Made by a program: the position numbers and the translations under genes
In this document: piece after piece, positions 56,906 through 64,000 of the stretch
How the letters are laid out: every line of letters begins with the position of its first letter
How positions within the stretch are numbered: position 1 is the first letter of the stretch
Notes under the pieces: generated by a model
The model's database searches: none
What the model was told of the DNA's origin: nothing
Seen by the model: the letters and a program-made list of their open reading frames with translations, nothing else
Assembly: GCA_037043235.1 (NCBI GenBank)
Contig: JAWRVZ010000029.1
Coordinates: forward strand, 2,350,501 to 2,414,500
Direction: 5' to 3'
Length of the DNA stretch: 64,000 nucleotides
Origin: Rhodeus uyekii
Taxonomy: Eukaryota > Chordata > Actinopteri > Cypriniformes > Acheilognathidae

Positions 56906-58062
56906 TTCCCTTCCGTTGAGTATTTGATGGACATTCCCATTTTAATATGTCTCGCTCCTACTGTAAAAAAACAAATGATGTATTCGTACCTAAAATAGTG
57001 ATGACTGACACTCTCCATCCACCTATCGTTATGCACATTTTGGGATATTGCATGAAAACCACTGGATGGAAACAGCAAGATCTGCATAAATTCTAAAATT
57101 GAGCATAAAAACATATGCTCAATTGAAGCGGATACATTTTTTCCCAATAACAATACATGCGCATGAACTATGATAGAAACACATTTGTGAAATAAAGCAA
57201 AAACCCTCATGCATCTTCACCTCAACAGAGGATGTGGTTGGATAACTGGACTAACCAGTGGAACTATTTTCATTGAACAACATCTTAAATGTTGGTTTGA
57301 TCCTCCTGAAATACCTGAGCCAAAGTATAATGACCTTCCAGAAGCGTCTCACATGATTGAGTTCACAAACACCAGCATACGAATGAAAGATAACATGGCA
57401 GTGATTATTTTGCTTATCGAATACACGATCTGAGACACGTATGATGTACTAAAAAGAAGCTCTTGTGCGTATGTGGCCTAGTTTTACGAGCATTCAGATT
57501 ATTACAAAGCTGTTCAAACACAGACAAGTCTGAAATGAACACTCGAGATGGATACACAAGGTTGCAGATTCAACACTCTCTGCTATTGAAAGGGCGCAGT
57601 AGGAGAAAATGAGGGAAATAACTGATTGATATAGAGAGAAGAGGCTCTATGTCTTCAGTTGTCATAACAAACCCAATGTCAGAGCTTGCACATTGCTGCC
57701 TCTACACGGAGTTCATGGTTTACATGAGAGGCTCATGACTAGACATTGTGAAGAAGACACTGTGTGCCAGCTCTGTGTTCAATGACAGACAATGCGAGAG
57801 CTGCTGCTAATAACACAGAGTGACTGCAGAGAGCCTCAGCTGCTGTGGATGCTGTTAACCTGTGCTGTGTGAACGTCCTCTGATTGCACAGGACACTCAC
57901 AGTGGTGCAGTCTGGTACACCTAATCTCTCATCCAAGATGGAGGGTTACTTTATAACGGTTTGCATTGTGTTATTAATTACTATAAAATATAAGAAGGAG
58001 CCTAATTCAAATATAATAACATTACATATACTAAAATCTCTAAGATGCATAACCCCAAGGTC

Positions 58063-58063
<1 letters not shown>

Positions 58064-58110
<47 letters not shown>
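58064..58110. repeat. (TA)n microsatellite, left half
   Basis: About 23 TA units directly precede the nested transposon set. The matching right half is at 61017-61054. Confidence 0.95.
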
Positions 58111-58118
<8 letters not shown>

Positions 58119-58654
58119 GTAATACTTCGGTTTACGAGTTTAATTGGTTCCAAGAGCTCGTAACTCCAAAATGCTCGTACACCAAAACTATTTTCCCCAA
58201 AAGAATGCAATAAAAATCACTCGATTCGTTCCACATGACAATAAAAGCCAATTTTTTTGGTTTTACCCTATTAATTACAGTTAAAATTATAACCATTAAG
58301 ATCTCTTATAAATACTAATTAATAATTGACAATTAAACTCTAAAAATACTTGACAATTTACTGTAATGCGCACTTTAGCTTTGAGTAGCGTCGCTGCTGG
58401 CATGAAGGAGACGAGAGGAGGGTTTTACTGCTTACAGGGAGAGTCTCGTACCTTCTTTCTTACTCATCTTGAGGTCTTCGTCTATATCAGGGGTGGCAAA
58501 CCTGTTCAGCATGATGACCCACAAAAAAACTTGATGTTTTTGAAACAACAGATGTTTCTCACAATATTTTTATTATTATTACTATTTATTACTTATTACA
58601 TAACAAACAATAGCTTTTATTGATTTTTTATAGAATTTAATGTTTGTATCAGTG

Positions 58655-59316
58655 TGTTACGCCCCGTCTAGGGAAAAGTGCAACATGAAAAACACAGAAA
58701 AGTAATATTTCGAAAATAGTACATTTATTAATCTTAATGTTGGGACTTCTGATTCAGGAGCCGACTGGGCCAAAACAACAAACAAAATTCCTTATTTTAA
58801 AACCTCTTTCTTAAACCCTAACCCTAAAGAAAAGAAAAGAAAATGCAATGTACAAACCTAACTCCCTAACCAAAAACAAAGATCAAACGGTTTACAAAAA
58901 ACTGGCGTTGGCCTCCCTACTTTACCAAATAATAAGTAATAAATAATAAATAATATTTTTACAATATTTACAATCAGGCAACCAAAACTTGAAAGGGCAA
59001 TCCAAACTCAGCGTCAAACAGGCAAATTTGTCAAGTATAACAAAATCAGTTGGAGAATCTGTGTTTGTGTTAAGAGAGTTGAATGTGTTAAGAGTGTTAA
59101 ACTGTGAGTAGTCTTTGTTGGAATGCACAAAACAAACGACCTCTCTCCATTCTCTCTCTTGAGGAAGTGATGACATGCTTTTTAAAGTGCTGTGCACCAA
59201 GCAGGACACAGTATCAATCAGCCTGTAGGAACCAATCAGGATGATGTTTCTAGACAGTCAAACAGAGATACTCACAGAAAAACAGAGACATAATACACAA
59301 CCATAGGGTCGCAACA
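58655..59316 (-). mobile_element. LTR-like element with 5-bp duplication, innermost insertion
   Basis: On the - strand it runs from TGTTGCGACC to GGGGCGTAACA, a TG...CA layout. CAGTG flanks both ends (58650-58654 and 59317-59321). An AATAAA (gattaataaatgtac) lies near its 3' end. The features fit a solo LTR. It lies downstream of the hAT transposase remnant and may have replaced or split its C-terminal part. Confidence 0.8.
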
Positions 59317-59319
59317 CAG

Positions 59320-60667
59320 TGTACTTGACTCAGTGGGACACCTGGCATTCTTTGGTTTCCACAATCTTTGTGAAGTCTGGCTTGTATTCAGTTGTGGCTA
59401 CTCGTAGTAACTCTTTCACGTGTGCAGTACTCCCGTTTACAACCTATGCTGCTTGGCCACTTGCCTTCAACAAGGATGGAAAATGTGTAAACTGTCTCTT
59501 TTGTTGGTGTGTCTTGAAAAGCTTGAGTTTGTTGACAAATGTGAAAACACTCTGCACTAGGTCAGGTACCATCTTTAACTTCCCTTGTAGATCCACATTT
59601 AGGCCATTCAGATAATGCAGTATGTCGACCAAAAAAGCCAAATCCGAAATCCACTGTGGATCATCTAGCTCAGGATAGTCCTTGTGTTTCTCTGCAAGGA
59701 ACAGCTTCACTGGGTTTAAAAGCTCAAAAAAACGAGAAAGCACATTACCTCTTGAAAGCCGTCTTACGGCGCAGTGAAAGAGCAGATCAGATGGAAGATC
59801 TTCATCAAGCTCAGCAATGAGATTTCTGAACTGCCTGTGATTAAGAGCATGTGTGCGTATAAAATTGACAATCTCCAGCAAAGGTTTCATGATGTGATCC
59901 AAGTTCAGCTTTTTTGACACCAATTGCTCTTGGTGGATAATACAGTGAAACGTCCAAAACTCAGGAAAACGTCATCAGCTTTACACAGCCCTACAAGGCC
60001 CTTCCCAGATCCCAACATAGCTGGAGCTCCATCAGTGGTTATTGCAGTTAGTTTTGATAACCTCAGATCTGCATTCTCAACAACAGCCATCAGTGTCTCT
60101 TTCAGATCGATGCCACGGGTTCTGTCTTTCAGTGGCACAATATCAAGTAGCTCTTCCCTAATTGTGCAGTCTTCAGACATGAATCGTACAAATATTGCCA
60201 ACTGTGGTTTATCCTGAACATCGGAAGACTCATCCAAAGCAATGCTGAAGATCTGAATATAAATGGTCTTCAATTGAGTTGTTAATGTCCGATATTCTCT
60301 CTTCAACGGTGTGCCGTGACAGCCGGAGCTCCTTTACCGAACGTTTCAAATGTTCATTTTCGGGACAAAGAATAGCAACAACATCACTAAGGCACTTTTT
60401 AACGAACTCCCCTTCACTGTATGTGTTTACCTTGTGCTTCCGAAGTTCACTGCCTTTGGGAAATTCCCGCGCCACCGTCGGATGGACTGAGGTAAAATGC
60501 CGTTCAAGATTTGAAGCCTTAAAATGCGAAAATGAAGTCTGGCATATCAAGCAAAATGGTTTTCCATTTCGTTCAACAAAGAAATATAAATCCTCCCATT
60601 CAGATAGAAATGTCCTGTGCTCATCTTCATATTTTCGTTTAGCTGTAAGCTTTTTTGATTCTGCCAT
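59320..60667 (-). pseudogene. Broken hAT transposase (ZBED5/GTF2IRD2-like), BED finger plus partial core
   Basis: The - strand frame starts MAESKKLTAKRKYEDEHRTF (ATG at 60665-60667) and contains a BED-type zinc finger: CLIC (C39, C42) and ERHFTSVH (H57, H62). The frame then shifts near 60.25-60.30 kb to FSIALDESSDVQDKPQLAIF and LTAITTDGAPAMLGSGKGL, the conserved hAT core around the catalytic Asp. It shifts again near 59.91 kb to LDHIMKPLLEIVNFIRTHAL and DDPQWISDLAFLVDILHYLN. A stop at about 59444 interrupts the frame after ASGQAA, and weak continuation (ATTEYKPDFTKIV) follows. The dimerisation (hATC) end is missing. This is a dead copy of a family that also gave rise to ZBED5, GTF2IRD2 and FAM200 genes. 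Confidence 0.88.
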
Positions 60668-61011
60668 GACGGTTCCTACTAATGTACTTCGTCAATCAGA
60701 AAGCAGCGCCTGTCAGCCAATTGGCTAGCCATGTTAAAAGCCATGTTTTTAAATTCTAGTTAGGTTAAGAAAATACATTTCAATTTGTTTCTATTTATTT
60801 TAAAATTAAAATTATAAATTTTAAAAAATAAATTGCAATTGTAAACAGAACATGTAGAGACTGAAGAGCCGCAAAAGATCAGTGAAAGAGCCGCGGGTTC
60901 GCCACCCCTGGTCTATATGCTGTACTGTACGTATATATTTCACTACGTGAACAACAGTTGCCCGTACACCGATTTGCTCATATACAAAGTCACTCGTAAA
61001 CAGAGGTATTA

Positions 61012-61016
<5 letters not shown>

Positions 61017-61054
<38 letters not shown>
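61017..61054. repeat. (TA)n microsatellite, right half
   Basis: It continues the TA run interrupted by the nested transposons at 58117-61014. Confidence 0.95.
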
Positions 61055-61058
<4 letters not shown>

Positions 61059-61500
61059 ATACCATTTAAAGGTCTGAGGTTAATCTGATTTTAAAACTAT
61101 TTTCAAAAAGGAGTCTCAATAAGTGCTCACTAATATTACATTTTCTAATATCAAAAATACACTCAAAACACAGATATTGTGAAATATGACTGTAATTTAA
61201 AATAACCTTACTATTTGAACATATTGTAAAATGTAATTTATTCCTGTGATCAAAGTTGAATTTTCAGTTTCTTTACTCCAGTCTTTGGTGTCATGTGATC
61301 CTTCATTAATCATTTTATTTTGCTGACTTGATGCTCAAGAAACATTATTATCAATTATTATCAATGTTAAAAACAGTATTCTTTGCTGAATAAAAAAGTT
61401 CAAATATATCAACATTAATATTTGTAACATTAAAAATATCTTTACTGTCACGATTGATCAATTTAATGTGTCCTTGCTGAATAAAAGTATCCATTAAGTA
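61055..61500. repeat. AT-rich dispersed repeat, copy 5
   Basis: It carries ggtgtcatgtgatccttcat, aaatgtaatttattcctgtg and gtgtccttgctgaataaaag, the marks of the family at 4495, 11420, 38380 and 52450. This copy is uninterrupted. Confidence 0.7.
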
Positions 61501-61595
61501 TTAAGTGCAGAGAGAATTCCCCTGGGCATTTGAGCAAACCTAAAAGGGCAGCTTTATTATAAAAGAGGTTTTTTACTCTAAAAGAGCAAGCACAG

Positions 61596-61853
61596 ATGGA
61601 GAGTGTTTTTTTTTTTTTAAAGATGCCTTTCTGCCAGTGTGTTTTTGGATGCAGTCAATATCGTTCAACCTCGGATGGTCGCGATCGCTGTCTCAAGTGT
61701 TTGTGGATGGCACTGCAAGAACATAACAATGGCATTGCTGCGATCGATTGCTCAATTCTCTTTTCTGATTTTTTTTCCGGGGCTCCAGATAAGTTCGGGC
61801 CAAATTTAGAGCTGAGAGCACGCCAAATACTATTTGATTATTTGTCAGTATGA
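61596..61853 (+). other. Short open frame, possibly a retroelement remnant
   Basis: An 85-codon frame has a Cys-rich start (CQCVFGCS), then DRCLKCLWMALQEHNNGIAA and LELRARQILFDYL. It faintly resembles a C-x2-C-L motif frame found in fish retroelement proteins. I cannot assign it with confidence, and it may be chance. Confidence 0.2.
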
Positions 61854-62639
61854 ACTCGTGCTCCCAGATGCAACCCCTAGTGTCAGTCAATCAACACCAC
61901 GTCTCATTCCCTCCATCAGGGAACAGAAGTTACAATAGTAATCAAGACATAACTATTACAAACATGGCTGGCAAAAACTCGACTGCCACTCTAGGCAAAA
62001 CACTGTCGTGCCACCCCCACTTCACACTCACAATTAAACACAATCTTTCAGATGTATGTGAAAGACTGGATGTTTTATTTATTGATAAAATTTCACTAAA
62101 ATAAAAGCATACGCAACAATTTACGTTTTTTTATTCTTCAACATAAAAAAATCAAGAGCACACAACCACTAGTACAGCTGGAAATGCATACGGCTTAAAA
62201 ATCATTAGTCATCACCAGCGGTAAAAGTCATCATGTTTTGTATTCATGTCCGGACAGTTTTATTCATTTTGATGACATTTTTGGATGTACATCAGGGGGT
62301 TTTGCATGTAGACTTATGCTGCTTTAAGAGTGGGGTGGGGGTGGCTCTACTAGATATGAATGATTAATTTAGTTAATTTTAGTTTAGAACAACTAATGTG
62401 GTGATAACATGTTGATACAAGTGTAATAATTGCAAATGAATGTCCAAAAATAATAAATTAATAAATAATAGAGAATAAAGTTTGTCGAGACAAACTTTAG
62501 AAGTTTCCTGTTTCATTCCCTACATGTTTCATGGTAACTTGCATAGGGATTTTGTATTGAATGTAACTCTGGATCACAACATAATAAAGATAAGGAGGAG
62601 GGCTCAATTTACTCAGGTAACAAATGAGTGTCTCAGGAT

Positions 62640-63055
62640 CACCATGAAGCCACGCCATACCAACCATTTAGAGCACCTTAGCAACCGATCCCATAGACAT
62701 CCATTGAAAGAGATCAAATTCTATCTCTGGATAGAAAAGTCATAGAAACTTGAGGGATGGCTCGTTTGACTGCCATAATAATTTTCAACACTTCTTAGCC
62801 ACGCCCTAGCAACCATTGCTGATAACCCTAGCAACCAAATCCAACGTGAGATATCTTAAATTCTAAATGTCGTAGAAGCGTTGTGGTTGGTTTATATCAT
62901 TCATACGGACAAGCGGCCTTTGGAGTAAAATCACTGGCAGCTGCCACGCCACTCCCTAGCAACCAAACAGAACACCCTAGCAACCAAATGCAAAGCAAGA
63001 TATCGTCAGTTCTAAATGTCACAAAGCGTTGTGGTTCGTTTAAATCATTATTAAA
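62640..63055. repeat. Two to three degenerate tandem blocks of about 120 bp
   Basis: Blocks repeat ccctagcaaccaaa, then agatatc, ttctaaatgtc and gcgttgtggttggttta (near 62.80-62.92 and 62.95-63.05 kb). A more diverged block starts at about 62.64 kb. The short unit also occurs at 6655-7700. Confidence 0.7.
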
Positions 63056-64000
63056 TCGTGATACCAACGTGCTAATTTAAAGTTTCTGGTCCTCAAGACA
63101 ACTTAATAAAATAAGAAAAAATTATAAATTAATTAATCAATTAAATACACATTTATATCTCTCTTTCTTGCTGCCCTGATTGTGCTGCCGACCAAGCCAG
63201 CTGCCAATTTCGCCTATAGGCACGCACTGGCCCTGATTAAGGCACTATTTTATCCTAGATAGACAAAATAATTAAAAGTTGTAGGGCATTAGGCATGGAC
63301 GTCGAGTCAAATGCGGTGCAAAAGAAGGAAATGAGCAAGTCAGATTGACTTATTTAAACCAGGAATAAAGCAGCGATTTATTTTAGCAAAAACAGGAAGG
63401 GAGAGTAGACTGTGGTCCATTTTCCTGAACATTATTTCAAAGTGTAATGGGTAAATGTGAATGTGTGCTGTGGGAATAAGAAAGCTGATGGAGGAGTGTA
63501 CACTAGGTCAAGACTGAAAAGTGCTATTGTAATATTCAGCACAGTTACAAAAGCATTGTGATCTTTTTTTTTACACATAATGTTTTACTTTATAAAAATG
63601 GACTACTAGAACTTAATTTAAGTGCTGCAAAAGGTACTGAACTTTATGTCATTATCACTGTCGCAACTCTTTTGTATTTCTTTGATACACTCTGCAGATA
63701 AATGTTAAAAAACCTACCAAAAACATCCACGGTAGTCCTTGAAATTCAGAAGCAGGTGTTGTCCAAAAGACACATGAATCCCCACAGACCTTCAGACATG
63801 GACATTAATTCCTAAACTTATCAGCCAGGAGTCCTTCAGGATGAGAGTTGGGCTTTATGAAGCCGTGTCACAACATTGTTATGGCATCAATAAGTTATCG
63901 CCCCGTCCTCTACTATGAGTGGACACTGTCTGCGAGAGAGCATATTTTAACAACACCGGACCCCAATCCCGCTGATGCCTAATAGGAAGGAAGACCAGAG

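Larger units (their letters stand above)
58488..60910 (-). mobile_element. hAT transposon with ZBED-like transposase, 8-bp duplication
   Basis: Ends are CAGGGGTGGCAAACCTG and gggttcgccacccctg, flanked by GTCTATAT on both sides (58480-58487 and 60911-60918). It encodes a BED-finger transposase on the - strand (59320-60667). The length is 2423 bp including the LTR-like insertion at 58655-59316. Confidence 0.95.
58117..61014. mobile_element. Tigger-like MITE, outermost element of a nested set
   Basis: Ends are CAGTAATACTTCGGTTTACG and cgtaaacagaggtattactg. Without the hAT insertion (58488-60910 plus one 8-bp duplication) the element would be about 467 bp. It sits within a TA microsatellite that continues on both sides, as expected for an element that inserts at TA. 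Confidence 0.88.
50020..64000. other. Region upstream of the aatk transmembrane exon: intron 1 or 5' flank
   Basis: No exon of a recognisable gene was found in these 14 kb. They contain a 42-bp-arm hairpin (51153-51260), nested Tigger-like and AT-rich repeats (52450-53390), the GTCACAC motif cluster (55119-55688), a foldback (56233-56416), the nested set at 58117-61014, another AT-rich repeat copy (61055-61500) and tandem blocks (62640-63055). The first aatk exon could lie here unrecognised or beyond 64 kb. Confidence 0.65.

Noticed and set aside
56863..57210. 115-codon - strand frame
   Set aside because: It runs into a Tigger transposon fragment at one end and shows no domain. It is likely a chance frame.
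1..64000. CRISPR array, prophage, operon or defence system
   Set aside because: The CCAAT array is a eukaryotic satellite with nearly touching, variable units rather than repeat-spacer structure. The genes are spliced vertebrate genes.

Overview
This is a vertebrate genomic window from a teleost, most likely a cyprinid or related otophysan fish. The evidence is the intron-rich gene structure, tRNA-derived SINEs with the common fish tail, and many Tigger/pogo-like, hAT-like and TWA-type DNA transposons. Nothing here looks bacterial or viral. It holds the 3' part of one gene, most of a second gene, and one microRNA.

About 1-21 kb (+ strand) is baiap2 (IRSp53). Eight exons run from the last part of the IMD/I-BAR domain through the partial-CRIB/proline-rich linker and SH3 domain to a terminal exon ending in Ser-Thr-Val (15861-15891). 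A second, mutually exclusive terminal exon lies at 19687-19756 and ends in a WH2-like tail resembling the BAIAP2L1 C terminus. All exon phases agree, giving 365 or 378 residues in the window. The 5' exons lie upstream of base 1.

About 24.07-50.02 kb (- strand) is aatk (LMTK1/AATYK). Thirteen exons encode a transmembrane segment, a juxtamembrane linker, a kinase domain split over about eight exons, a 3.28-kb exon for the acidic tail, and three small C-terminal exons. The phases close to one 1563-residue frame with a stop at 24067-24069. The first coding exon was not found and is probably beyond 50 kb or outside the window. The two genes face each other tail to tail, as BAIAP2 and AATK do in mammals. 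mir-338 sits in an aatk kinase-domain intron, again as in mammals.

The introns and the last 14 kb are mostly repeats: a CCAAT-rich tandem array (about 0.99-2.19 kb), three SINEs, several TA-flanked MITE families (one copy with a broken Tigger transposase), hAT elements with exact 8-bp duplications, and LTR-like elements. The clearest composite is a nested set at 58.1-61.0 kb: an LTR-like element with a 5-bp duplication, inside a hAT element with an 8-bp duplication, inside a Tigger-like MITE, inside a TA microsatellite. I see no new defence-like or multi-gene system. The most interesting points are the alternative baiap2 tails, the conserved intronic mir-338, the nested transposons, a 42-bp palindromic minisatellite shared by two unrelated transposons, and an unexplained 15-bp motif repeated five times near 55.1-55.7 kb.
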